Of a stretch of 64,000 nt of DNA, positions 53,229 to 62,800 are shown piece after piece (position 1 is the stretch's first letter; each line of letters opens with the position of its first letter). Under the pieces are notes generated by a model, which was given only the letters and a program-made list of their open reading frames with translations, had not been told where the DNA came from and did no database searches. The stretch comes from Pseudobacter sp. (lineage in GTDB: Bacteria > Bacteroidota > Bacteroidia > Chitinophagales > Chitinophagaceae), in NCBI GenBank assembly GCA_017849455.1, contig JAFIGX010000009.1, positions 62,001 to 126,000 of the forward strand. Direction: 5' to 3'. The position numbers and the translations under genes are program-made.

Positions 53229-54056
53229 CTACCTGCCTCTTATTTTCTTGTACATTTTCACTAAAAGGGGAGGGGTAAGGCCAGTAGCGATGTTTACGAG
53301 CGAATTGTAATATTTCATGAAAGGGTCATCTTCTTTCCTGGCTTTGAAAGTAGTGGTGATCCGGTTGCCTGCAACGGTCTCGCCGGCCGGCCGGCCATTG
53401 GTGTAGTAGTACAAGGCAATGGATTTGCGGCTTTTGTGGGGCGGGCAGTTCAGTGGGTCGGGGTGTCCATGATACGAGAAATCGGTGGTGCTGAACACCA
53501 CCATGCGGTTGAAGACGGGCAGGATCTTTTTCCGGCATTGTTCCATCTTGCTGTCCCATAGCTCGAAATGCCCGCCATCGCTCTCTTCCCAGTTTTCATT
53601 CAGGTAAACCAGCAGGTTCAATCTCCTGTCGAGGTTTAGATAAGGATGTTTATTGAAATCCGTGTGGATCTTCAGGAACCCGCCACGCCTGATCTTATGA
53701 AACCCACCTCCCCATAAATAGGGATCGGGGATCAGTGCATCGATGCCCGTAAGCCTGGTAAGGAAATCGAGAAAGGGTTGAGAGTTGAGAAAATGGATGA
53801 GATCGAGTGTAGTGCGGCCTAACTGATATTCACTGCGGGAAGCGAATTTATTTTCATTGGGATTGCTGAAACTGATGGCGGCCTTATCTTCGAACTGTGA
53901 AACTTCCGCCAGCACCTCTCTTAGTTTTTCCCTGTTGAAGAGACCATCCAGGCAGATATGAGGGTAAGGATGGGTGGTAAGATAATGATTGCTCTCCCGC
54001 TCGCCCACCTGGTGTAATTCCGGAAAGGGCATATCGATGAAATGCGACGTATTCAT
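53229..54056 (-). CDS. 2-oxoglutarate/Fe(II)-dependent oxygenase
   Basis: The 275-aa protein has the iron-binding triad: LKIHTDFNKHP (His131, Asp133) and FSYHGHPDPL (His206 or His208), then the 2-oxoglutarate arginine in SRKSIALYYYTN (about residue 220). It resembles prolyl-4-hydroxylase-like 2OG-FeII_Oxy_3 enzymes. The substrate is not deducible. The upstream gene is a TylF-type methyltransferase 12 bases away on the same strand, so the pair may modify one small molecule or glycan; that is inference. Confidence 0.88.
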   Translation of the reverse strand: MNTSHFIDMPFPELHQVGERESNHYLTTHPYPHICLDGLFNREKLREVLAEVSQFEDKAAISFSNPNENKFASRSEYQLGRTTLDLIHFLNSQPFLDFLTRLTGIDALIPDPYLWGGGFHKIRRGGFLKIHTDFNKHPYLNLDRRLNLLVYLNENWEESDGGHFELWDSKMEQCRKKILPVFNRMVVFSTTDFSYHGHPDPLNCPPHKSRKSIALYYYTNGRPAGETVAGNRITTTFKARKEDDPFMKYYNSLVNIATGLTPPLLVKMYKKIRGR

Positions 54057-54068
54057 GAGGAAGCCTGA

Positions 54069-54818
54069 TTATTTTATTTTGATGATGATACCATTCCCGT
54101 TCAGGTTGTGCATGACAAGGCGATCGTTCTTTTGATATTGTTCGTTGACCAGGTGCGTGATCCCTTTGGTGAGCGGGAATCCATAATCATTGAAGATGAC
54201 AATGCCTCCGGGATTGAGGCGGTCCCACAACCATTCCAGCACATCCCTGCCCGACTGATAGGCATCCACATCGATATGGCAGAAGCTGAACCGTTCCCTG
54301 TCGATATTGGCGCCAGTCTCGTCGGGGAAGGTCCCTTTCAGCAGGACTATGTTTCCAAGGCCCTGCTCTTTGATAAGTCCTTCCACCATATTCAATGAAG
54401 TGTTGCTATGTTCACCGCCTTTATAGTAATTGTCATTAGGGCCGGCTGCTTTGGCCACTCCTTCAAAAGTATCGCAGGCATAGATCTGTTTCGATGATCC
54501 CAATGCCTTTAGTTTCGCACCCATGATGATACTGGTGCTCCCTCTCCAGACACCTACTTCCAATATATCACCCTGCACTTTTCCTACCTGCTCCATCGCT
54601 TTCCAGAGTTCCCAACACTGGTATTTGTTCACCAGCGAGTTCCGTTTCACTTTCCGGAAGAGGCGCAGGAATTTCCTATCCTTCAGCCACGGTGCATAAG
54701 TATTGGCCGGAATGATGATCTGGTAACTGGTCCTGCATAAAAGCGAACAATAATAAAATGGGAGCCCTGCTATCCTTATAAAAACAAAGACAAGCGTACT
54801 CAGGTTTTTTTTCAGCAT
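54069..54818 (-). CDS. TylF/MycF-type O-methyltransferase family protein
   Basis: The 249-aa SAM-dependent enzyme has the binding loop GDILEVGVWRGSTSIIM (about residues 83-99), ACDTFEGVAKA, and the metal-binding IDVDAYQSGRDVLEWLWDRLNPGGIVIFNDYG. These are features of macrocin O-methyltransferase-like proteins, usually Mg-dependent sugar or small-molecule methyltransferases. I start at ATG 54818 (MLKKNLSTLVFVFIRIAG). An open frame continues 43 codons upstream, but it only translates the TTGGCA repeat. A hydrophobic N-terminal segment suggests membrane attachment. It pairs with the oxygenase gene downstream. Confidence 0.85.
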   Translation of the reverse strand: MLKKNLSTLVFVFIRIAGLPFYYCSLLCRTSYQIIIPANTYAPWLKDRKFLRLFRKVKRNSLVNKYQCWELWKAMEQVGKVQGDILEVGVWRGSTSIIMGAKLKALGSSKQIYACDTFEGVAKAAGPNDNYYKGGEHSNTSLNMVEGLIKEQGLGNIVLLKGTFPDETGANIDRERFSFCHIDVDAYQSGRDVLEWLWDRLNPGGIVIFNDYGFPLTKGITHLVNEQYQKNDRLVMHNLNGNGIIIKIK

Positions 54819-54836
54819 GAGAACGGAATGTGAATA

Positions 54837-54950
54837 TAGTTGGCAGTTGGCAATTGGCAATTTGCAGTCGGCTGGCAGCATGCTTTTATAGTGAATTTTT
54901 GAACCGTAGTGTGTCTCAACTGCACACTGCCAATTGCCAACTGCCAACTA
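54837..54950. repeat. TTGGCA-type palindrome, 23-bp perfect arms
   Basis: Bases 54837-54859 are the exact reverse complement of 54928-54950, with a 68-bp middle. It carries the same TTGGCAGTTGGCAATTGGCA units as the elements at 37212 and 40635 and lies upstream of the methyltransferase gene, between two minus-strand genes. Confidence 0.85.
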
Positions 54951-54981
54951 TCATATATGACACGCTGATCAGCACATACCC

Positions 54982-55497
54982 TTATGCCTCTGCATCATTC
55001 GTTTTGAATAGGGGCCTGAACTGTTTGAGGAGGCGATAGGTGATCACGATATGTATGAGCAGGAGGAGACCATAAATGAGCAGGAACCTTCCCATGGAAA
55101 GTATGGCCTGTTGCATTTCTTTCTTTGTGTAATCTACGCCGGGAGGCATATTGCTCATGGCTTGTTCTGCGGCTTCGGCGGCCAGTGTTGGCTGCAATAA
55201 GAGGAAGATACCCGGAAACAGGAACAGGATAGCCAGTATAATGCTGAAATAACTGTTCACCCTGATCAGGTCGCGGAGAGAAGGTTTACAGGGAAGCCGA
55301 TTCTCGATACCTCTTGTGAGGAATCGCCAACTGGTATAGCTGTAGATGATGATACAGGAAAGACCGAAGAGTATGAGCAACATCATCGGGTTGGAAAATG
55401 CGGAGGGCAGGGCAGTGAGCACGGTGAGACTGAGAAAGCCCGCCACGAACAGAAGCACATAAGAAACGACGCGATAGAAGAACAATGATTTCATCAA
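54982..55497 (-). CDS. Four-helix membrane protein, unknown
   Basis: The 171-aa protein has hydrophobic segments at about residues 5-27, 37-57, 82-104 and 136-158, e.g. VVSYVLLFVAGFLSLTVLTAL and FLLIYGLLLLIHIVITYRLL. The loop LTRGIENRLPCKPSLRDLIRVNSYF and a periplasmic-type stretch with AAEQAMSNMPPGVDYTKKEMQQA lie between them. No family recognised. It lies between palindromic elements on both sides. Confidence 0.72.
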   Translation of the reverse strand: MMKSLFFYRVVSYVLLFVAGFLSLTVLTALPSAFSNPMMLLILFGLSCIIIYSYTSWRFLTRGIENRLPCKPSLRDLIRVNSYFSIILAILFLFPGIFLLLQPTLAAEAAEQAMSNMPPGVDYTKKEMQQAILSMGRFLLIYGLLLLIHIVITYRLLKQFRPLFKTNDAEA

Positions 55498-55536
55498 GCC
55501 TGTTTTCAGGCTGCAAGTTGCAGTATTTTTTTTAAA

Positions 55537-55573
55537 TGACAGGGGATCTCCTCCATCGGGAGATCCCCTGTCA
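55537..55573 (-). terminator. Strong 15-bp hairpin after the SusCD-TlpA operon
   Basis: Bases 55537-55551 pair perfectly with 55559-55573 around a short loop. It lies 32 bases beyond the stop of the last TlpA gene. On the minus strand it is followed by an A-rich stretch, not a T-run, so intrinsic termination is not certain. The plus side has only five T. Confidence 0.6.
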
Positions 55574-55604
55574 GCTTTTTAACTTGTCAACTCTTCAACC
55601 TTCC

Positions 55605-57140
55605 TCACGATTTTGCGAGGACCGAACCCAGCATCAATTCCAACATGCGCTCGAGCTCAGTACTATGGATCATGAAATTGCTGAAAATGATCCTTCCCTG
55701 TTTGTCGATGATGAAATTGGTAGGGAACCCACGTACCTTATATGTTTTTTCCGCCCATTCGCCGGTTGCGCGCAAAGGAGTGAAAGTATATTTGGTGCCT
55801 TTCAGGAAGGGCAATACGTAATCGTCCTGCTCCGGCACGCCGTTTACCGCCAGGTAAACAACATCCTGTCCTTTGAATTTTTTCAGCACATTCTCGAAGT
55901 GGGGGAACTCGCCACGGCAGGGCCCGCAGCCGGGGAACCAAAAGGTAAGCAGCACTACTTTGCCTTTGTAATCTTCCAGGGATGCAGTACCATCGGAGGT
56001 ATACAAACCAAGATTGAATGCCGGTGCAGGGGCGCTGGCCTTTTCGCGCAGGCTCCAGGTGTCGTTGTCGATCTGCGGATTACCTTTGCCGATCTTGCCG
56101 CCGTATTTTTTCAACGCTGTATAGAGGGCATCGCTTGGTTTTTTTGCATGTAATGCCACGAGGCTATCATAAGCCATCGCCGGATTTCCCAATCCTGCGG
56201 CTGCCTCCGCCTTCAGCAATGCTACCAACTCGATACTCCCGGAATAGCGTGGCAGGCGCACCGTGTTCAGTAACACGGATGCCTCCGCGAATTTTTGCTC
56301 TGCCATCAGCTTGCGTACATTTTGGATATTCAGGGCCAATGTGTCTTTCGAAGGCCAGCCACTGCTATTACCCATCGATTGCGCCAATGCGCGCGCTTTT
56401 TGCGGGTCCGATTCCAGGTAGATATCGAAGAGCCCGCTCATGCCACTATTCGACCAGTTGAATTTTTGGGGCGGATAAAGCTGTCTGAGTTTTTCATAGA
56501 CGGTCACTTTTTCCTTCGGGTCTGTTGAGCGGGCCGCCAGCCAGTACAAGCCCTGGGCGCCGCGTTCATGATCGGGGAAGCGTTTGGCCAGGTCGTACAA
56601 CATGGTCCGCCATTTTGCTGGATCCACATGCTCGAAGTCCATAGCATAATAGAATGCATAGGAAGGGTTGGATGGCTCGGCTGCATTGGCTTTGCCCATG
56701 TATTCCCTGGAGGCGGCCTGATCGCCCCAGCGTTCAGCATCGATGGAAAGGTCCATATAGGCTTCTGCGAGCCTGGGGTTACGTTCTACTGCTTTCAACA
56801 GCCAGGGCTTTGCTTCCGGCGATTCGTGATCGGCCAGGTTCGACCCCAACGCAAAAGGGATATTTCCGTTTCGGGGGAATTTCTTCATCCACTGCTCATA
56901 TTGCGCTACCAGGTCCGGGTTTTTGATGCCCATGGCCTTGATATATTCCTTGTGGTAGTTCAGGCTGTCCGGGCTGGCTTCCACTTTTTTCTGCAATTCT
57001 TCCAATTCTGCTTTGCTCAGGGTAGGTTCCGACTTTCCGGAAAGCTGCGCTAGTCCTGTTGCCGGCGTTCCTATGGCGAGCAGTCCGGCGATACCGGCCG
57101 CAATGAGCTGTTTTCTATACAAAGTCATTCGGTTATTCAT
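55605..57140 (-). CDS. TlpA-like thiol-disulfide protein with long helical N-terminal region
   Basis: The 511-aa protein has a signal peptide (residues about 5-30, IAAGIAGLLAIGTPATGLAQ). A long alpha-helical, TPR/HAT-like region runs from about 35 to 350 (ERNPRLAEAYMDLSIDAERWGDQ, AEQKFAEASVLLNTVRL), and a C-terminal thioredoxin fold starts at about 375. The redox motif is FWFPGCGPCRGEFPHFE. The cis-Pro loop appears as VRGFPTNFIID. ATG 57140 is used; ATG 57128 also gives a full signal peptide. It is the last gene of the SusCD-TlpA operon and may reduce or fold surface proteins in the periplasm. Confidence 0.88.
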   Translation of the reverse strand: MNNRMTLYRKQLIAAGIAGLLAIGTPATGLAQLSGKSEPTLSKAELEELQKKVEASPDSLNYHKEYIKAMGIKNPDLVAQYEQWMKKFPRNGNIPFALGSNLADHESPEAKPWLLKAVERNPRLAEAYMDLSIDAERWGDQAASREYMGKANAAEPSNPSYAFYYAMDFEHVDPAKWRTMLYDLAKRFPDHERGAQGLYWLAARSTDPKEKVTVYEKLRQLYPPQKFNWSNSGMSGLFDIYLESDPQKARALAQSMGNSSGWPSKDTLALNIQNVRKLMAEQKFAEASVLLNTVRLPRYSGSIELVALLKAEAAAGLGNPAMAYDSLVALHAKKPSDALYTALKKYGGKIGKGNPQIDNDTWSLREKASAPAPAFNLGLYTSDGTASLEDYKGKVVLLTFWFPGCGPCRGEFPHFENVLKKFKGQDVVYLAVNGVPEQDDYVLPFLKGTKYTFTPLRATGEWAEKTYKVRGFPTNFIIDKQGRIIFSNFMIHSTELERMLELMLGSVLAKS

Positions 57141-57163
57141 ATATGTTATATTTTTGTTTGATC

Positions 57164-58264
57164 TCACTTGATATGGGCGACCAGCGCCTCTTTCAGTTTT
57201 TCTCCATCCAGGTTTTTGCCGATGATCTTTCCATTCGGGTCGATCAGGAAATTGGAAGGGATGGCATTGATGCCGTAAAGTTTGGCGGCTTGGTTTTCCC
57301 AGAACTTCAGATCGCTTACATGGGTCCAGGTCAGGCCGTCCTTATGGATAGCGTCGAGCCAGGCATCTTTCTTACCTTCCCTGTCGAGCGACACGCTCAA
57401 TACCGTAAAGTTTTTGTCCTTGAACTGATGATAGGCGGCTACCACATTGGGATTCTCTTTCCGGCAGGGCCCGCACCAACTGGCCCAGAAATCGAGCAGG
57501 ACGTACTTGCCTCTGAAATCCTTCAGGGATACGGGTTTCCCCAGGGTGTCATTCTGGGTGAAATCCATAGCCATTACACCGACAACTGTTTTCTTTTCGA
57601 CCTCCACACGCTGGCTGATCTCTTTGCCGAGGCTTGTTTGCTGTACGGCGGGCGATAATGAATTATACATTGCTTCCAGCTTTTCGATATCAGGCTGTAC
57701 AACGAAATGACGGGTGATGGCATAAGCTGATACAACCGAACCGGGATGGGCCTGGATAAAACGGCTGGCCGCCTCCTTCCGCTGATCAGCGATCTTTTCC
57801 CATACAGTGCTGATACTGTCCTGCAGCCTGGTATCGGTACGCCCCTTCGACCGGGACAGGGTGGACAGCGCTTCCAACTGATCATTGAATGGGCGCAGGG
57901 CCTTATCATAAACCGCATAATCCTTTTGTGAGGCAGAGCCTTTCACTTTTGTCGCTTTCATATCGGCTGTATCGATCGAGAGCACGATGTTCGAGTTCTC
58001 ACCGAAGAAAAGGAAGCTCTTGTTGAAAGCTGCTCCAAAAGTGACCAATAAAGGAAGCGGGTTTTCCAGTTGGCCGGTAAAACTGAAACGGCCGTCGCGG
58101 ATCTCGGTGGAATCCCTTTTGCCTCCCTGCACGAATTGCATGAGGTAGACTTTACCTTCTTTCACACCTTTTATATTCCCTGAAATGGTGTAACCTTTTC
58201 CCTGTTGGGCAAATGCAGATGCGGCGACCAACAGGAGGGTGAGAGCAGAACCAATTTGTTTCAT
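57164..58264 (-). CDS. DUF4369-TlpA family disulfide reductase
   Basis: The 366-aa protein has a signal peptide (to about residue 19), an N-terminal DUF4369 beta domain (about 25-115, YTISGNIKGVKEGKVYLMQF), a helical linker, and a C-terminal thioredoxin/AhpC-type domain with FWASWCGPCRKENPNVVAAY (about 255-274) and the cis-Pro segment INAIPSNFLIDPNGKIIGKNL. This architecture is common next to SusCD pairs in Bacteroidota. It is 15 bases after susD and 23 bases before the next TlpA gene. The partner proteins are unknown. Confidence 0.92.
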   Translation of the reverse strand: MKQIGSALTLLLVAASAFAQQGKGYTISGNIKGVKEGKVYLMQFVQGGKRDSTEIRDGRFSFTGQLENPLPLLVTFGAAFNKSFLFFGENSNIVLSIDTADMKATKVKGSASQKDYAVYDKALRPFNDQLEALSTLSRSKGRTDTRLQDSISTVWEKIADQRKEAASRFIQAHPGSVVSAYAITRHFVVQPDIEKLEAMYNSLSPAVQQTSLGKEISQRVEVEKKTVVGVMAMDFTQNDTLGKPVSLKDFRGKYVLLDFWASWCGPCRKENPNVVAAYHQFKDKNFTVLSVSLDREGKKDAWLDAIHKDGLTWTHVSDLKFWENQAAKLYGINAIPSNFLIDPNGKIIGKNLDGEKLKEALVAHIK

Positions 58265-58279
58265 GGCATTTGGTTTTAA

Positions 58280-59818
58280 TCAATATTTATTTTGAACGAT
58301 CACGCCATTGCTGGAAATGATCTCTGTGCGCGGAATGGGAACTGCAAATCTTCTCGAATCTTTAGGCAGGCTATAAACTTTCGGGGCTTCTGAAGTGGAG
58401 ACCACTGCTGAAGTATAAGGATAGAAAGTTTTGGTGAGCACCACATCATCGGCCGGGTCTTCATTGTTGTTGAAACGACGGATGTCGAACCAGCGTTGTG
58501 AAAAAGGCATTTCACGTCTTCTTTCCTGCAGCACTTTTTTAATGGCATCGGCTTTGTCGGCTGCCGAGAGGTTTACCCAGTCGCCCGGTTCCATCCTTTT
58601 TGCCCTCAACTGGTTGAGGGTTAACATGGCATCATTGGGCAGGTTGGTGCGTGCCTGGCATTCTGCCTTGATCAGCAGCATTTCCGCTACAGTGGGCCCG
58701 GAAGGTATCCTGTCTTTGAAGAAGAAAATATAACCCGGATAATCATACGAAGGTTTGGTCATGCCACGATCGTAAGAATAACCTTTCACCATGTGATAAC
58801 GGTAGCGAAGGTCGTGGGTCTGATCGTACAGCGCCAGCAATTCCTGCGAAGGAACATACCACCACGATTCATGGTTGAGCATCCTGAAATACAGGAACTC
58901 TTTCCAGCCGAGCATATCGGTGAAGTCTACCTGGTTATCGTGCGTGTATGGGTATTTGATCGTCACCGTTTTTGCATTGGGTGTACCGGCATCGATGGTG
59001 ATGGTTTGGTCCCGGCCATAACGCATCTCCGTATTGTAATCGACAAGCGTGTTGTATTCTTTAAGGGCTGCGTCGGCATACTTCAATGCCTCGGCATAAT
59101 TATTCCGGTTGAGATAATAGCGGGCTGCAAAGCCATTGATACCTGCCTTGTTGGCCCTCCAGTGACGGGCCTTCCCGTTCTGCACCAGGAGCACAGGCGA
59201 TTTCATCGCTTCGGCCAGATCGGATTCTATCTGTTGGTACACTTTCTCCAAAGGTTGCCGCTCAACGGGTAACTCGAAACTGATACCGGTTTTGATCGGT
59301 ACGCCCAACTCATTCTTGTTCGCGTCGGTATAGGGAAGGCAATAGGTATTGGCCAGCACCCAGTAACTGTAAGCGCGAATGAAATGGGCATCTGCTTTCA
59401 GGATGGCCTTTTCATCTTCGGTGCCCGATACCTTGGGAAGATATTCCAGCACCATATTGGCCGTAAAGATCTTCCTGTATTCGCCACTCCAGAAAACTTC
59501 GCGGGTATCATCGGGCAGGTAGTCGATATCCCAAAGCCCGAAGAGCACTGCAGCCATACTGAAAGTACCGGGCCTTGCATTGTAAAGACTGGTAGTAAAG
59601 CCAAAATCATCCGTACCATAAATGGCTGTGCGGTTACCTTCCGTATAGAATGAGCTGTATGCATTGAGCAGTGCATCGAGTTGGGAAGCTTTGGTCACTT
59701 CCAGGGATGATGTTTTGTTGGGCTTCTCGTTTAAAAATTTTTTGCAGGAGCCCAGGCTGAAAGCAGTTGCCACAGCCAGTAGCCAATAATGCATTTTATT
59801 CTTGTGTCGGATTTTCAT
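58280..59818 (-). CDS. RagB/SusD family nutrient uptake lipoprotein
   Basis: The 512-aa surface lipoprotein has lipobox FSLGSC (Cys near residue 25) followed by KKFLNEKPNKTSSLEVTKASQLDALLNAYSSFY. The helical TPR-like core includes RAYSYWVLANTYCLPYTD, and the C-terminal SusD domain has LIKAECQARTNLPNDAMLTLNQLRAKRM and QERRREMPFSQRWFDIRRFNN, ending in the family type. It is partner of the SusC 26 bases upstream. A second start at ATG 59794 would also keep the signal peptide. Confidence 0.95.
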   Translation of the reverse strand: MKIRHKNKMHYWLLAVATAFSLGSCKKFLNEKPNKTSSLEVTKASQLDALLNAYSSFYTEGNRTAIYGTDDFGFTTSLYNARPGTFSMAAVLFGLWDIDYLPDDTREVFWSGEYRKIFTANMVLEYLPKVSGTEDEKAILKADAHFIRAYSYWVLANTYCLPYTDANKNELGVPIKTGISFELPVERQPLEKVYQQIESDLAEAMKSPVLLVQNGKARHWRANKAGINGFAARYYLNRNNYAEALKYADAALKEYNTLVDYNTEMRYGRDQTITIDAGTPNAKTVTIKYPYTHDNQVDFTDMLGWKEFLYFRMLNHESWWYVPSQELLALYDQTHDLRYRYHMVKGYSYDRGMTKPSYDYPGYIFFFKDRIPSGPTVAEMLLIKAECQARTNLPNDAMLTLNQLRAKRMEPGDWVNLSAADKADAIKKVLQERRREMPFSQRWFDIRRFNNNEDPADDVVLTKTFYPYTSAVVSTSEAPKVYSLPKDSRRFAVPIPRTEIISSNGVIVQNKY

Positions 59819-59844
59819 AATAGTCGTTTTTTCAAATAGCGTTC

Positions 59845-62800
59845 TTAAAATTCCAGCTTCATGCCGAAGGTGAGTTTGGGCTGTGGCTTCATGCCGCCCA
59901 AAGGATATTCAGGGTCTTCTCCAATATCTTTGGCCATAATGGTGAAGAGGTCGTTGCCCTGTGCAAAGAATTGAAGCCTGCTGAGGTTGACCTTTTGCAT
60001 AATGCGGCGGGGCAGGGTATAGGTAACATTGACCTCCTGCATCCTGATATGCGAGGCATTGGCCACCAGGTAATCGAGATAAGGATAGAACCTGTCCCAG
60101 AAATAGAACCTGGGCTCATTGGCATTGAGCGGAAGCGGAACGATCTTCGAAGGATCACCATTCATTACTTCGCTTACTTTTTTGTTGGGCAGTACCCGGC
60201 CCCCCCATAATACAGGATAGTTGAAGGTCTGCCGATTGAATACATGACCGAATTTGCCTGTGATGATGAAAGAAACATTGAAATCATAGATCTTGAATGC
60301 GTTCATGAAGCCCAGGGTATAAGGGGCCACCTTGGTTCCCATATCGAGCATATAATCCCTGCCATCGCCGGGTGTCCAGGCACTAAAATCATAAAAATCT
60401 TTCCCTGCTCCTTTAACCACAGGCTGGTTGTTCTGCACGCCTGCATACTGAAAAGCCCAGAGGGTATTGGAATTCTTTCCTTCCACATAGGCGGAAGTGC
60501 CTCCGCCATAGAGATTGTAAGCAGGGTAATTGGCCACGAACAGCTTGGTGACCTTATTCTTGTTGTAAGAGAAATTGAGGCTGCCATTCCAAATGATATC
60601 ATTGTTCCTGAGCCGCAGTGTTGTTCCCACTTCCAGTTCGATGCCCCGGTTGATCATGGCAGCATTGTTCAGCTTCTGTGTAGTGGTGCCATTCACGGCA
60701 GGGATGGAGAGTTGTGCGATCAGGTCTTTACCGGATTTATTGTACACATCCACCTTACCATACAGCTTGCCCCTGAACAGGGAATAGTCGACCCCGATAT
60801 TCAGTGTGCCTGTTTTTTCCCAACGCAGGGTAGGGTTGCCGAAGCTGGAAATGGAAGCGGTGAAATCATTGCTGTATACATTAGGCGTAGCGCTGGTGCT
60901 GATGAGAGGCTTGAAAGCAGTGGACCTGTCGACATTGCCATTGTAGCCGAAAGTGGTGCGAATATTCAGCCGGTCGATCCAGGCCACTGCGTTCATGAAT
61001 TTTTCCTTGTAGATCTGCCAGCTCAATCCAGCCGACCAGAAGGGAGCATAACGGTATTTGGGATCGTCAGTGATCATATTGGAAGCGTCGGTACGATAGC
61101 TTCCGGAGAGGGTATACTTACCATTATAGGTATACGCTGCATTGGCGAAGGCAGATACATATCGCTCGGTGCGGTAAGAGAATGTATTGGTATAGGCAAA
61201 TGTTTGGTTGCTGCCCATCCAGTTCTTGATCTGGAAGAAGGTACCGCCGGGGCCATTGGGAAATGTGCCGAGCGTAAGGGTTTCATCATTATAACCATAG
61301 GTGGTGGGGTTCCCGAACGTTTCCGTAACGATATTGTTGATCTCGGAGCCTGCAATGAAATTGACTTCATGTTTGCGGGCGAACACCCGGTTGAAATTGA
61401 CCTGGTTCCTGAAATTGTAGGTCTCTGCCTTGGAACGGGACTGGGCAAGGATACCTCCTTTGGGCAGGTTGGGCGTGATCTTGCCGGTGACCTGGTCCCA
61501 ACTGGAAGCCGTATTGACGGTGCTCCTTACATAAAAGGTCTCTTCACCATAAAGACTCCTGTTGAAAGTGTTGAACAATTCATACTGGATCTTGCTGTCG
61601 ATGCTCAATCCTTTGATGAGCTTGAGTGTGATGCCTGCCTGTACGCGGGCATTGAGCTGATTGGACGTGAGAGAACGGTTTTTGATATCACGGATAGGAT
61701 TGTAGGTCCAGTCTGCATAAGGGAATTTGCTCATCGGCACGAAACGTTGCATGATGGGCCAGTAATACTGGTGGACATTGGTATAGGAACCATCCTGGTT
61801 CAGCAACATGTCGTAAGGAGACCAGCCCTGGATATCACCCAGGCCGACGCCATTGTTGGTGGCTTTGTTATACAACAACATAGCCGATAAATTGAAATCG
61901 AGCCAATTGAACACGCTGGCCGTTGTTCTGTAATTGGCCATGTATTTTTTGCTGTAGGTCTCTTTGAAATTGGATTGGTTCGATTCATAGAGGAGGGAGA
62001 GCGCATTGCTCATCCTGCCGGAAGAACCATAGAGTGTGAGGTTGTATTGCTGGTTCACCGGGTTGGCGAGCAGGTTGTCTTTGATCTGCTGGCGGTTGTC
62101 CTGCGTTTTCAGCCTCTCCAATATGGCATCTCTCTCAGTGGCTGTGATAAAGCCCAGGTCGTATTCATTGAGGGCCATGGAAGCGGAAGACCAGGAGAAT
62201 CCGTAATTGTTCAATGCGCCGGGATTCGCCAGGGCTCCCCATTTGCCGAAGGCTCTTTTTTCATACTCGACGGTCTCGGCCGATGAGGCCAGCGGGTTCA
62301 CGTAACCCAGGTCGAATTTGCCGCCCATTCTCGTGAAAGCGGAGAATTCAACTTTGAGGGGTACGCCTCTTCTGGCCGTTTTGGTGGTGATCACGATCAC
62401 GCCATTGGCAGCGCGTGCACCCCAGATGGAGGCGGCCGCCGCATCTTTGAGGACCGTAACGCTCTCAACATCAGTAGGATTGATGGTATTGAAGTCACCC
62501 TGGATGGCAAAGCCGTCGACCACTACCAACGGTTGCGCCATTCCATAAAGAGTGGTTTGACCGCGGATCTCGAAAGTGGGGTTGCCATCTACGTCGAGCT
62601 TTGCCTGCATACCGGCCGTTGTGCCGATCAACCGCTGGGCTATATTGATAGTAGGTTTTTCGAGTTGTTCCCTGCCGATGATATTGAAGGAGCCGGTAGC
62701 CCTTTCTTTTGAAATGCTCTGGTAACCGGTACTGCCCACCACCAGTACATCGCCCAGGCTGCTGGCCAGTACTTTCATGGAGATGCTGATCGATTGCCGG

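Noticed and set aside
54819..54947. 43-codon N-terminal extension of the TylF-type gene
   Set aside because: The extension is the translation of the TTGGCA palindrome; the hydrophobic, family-like start is at 54818.
60244..61890. 548-codon plus-strand ORF
   Set aside because: It lies wholly antisense to the second susC, which has clear STN, plug and barrel features; the ORF has no recognisable domain.
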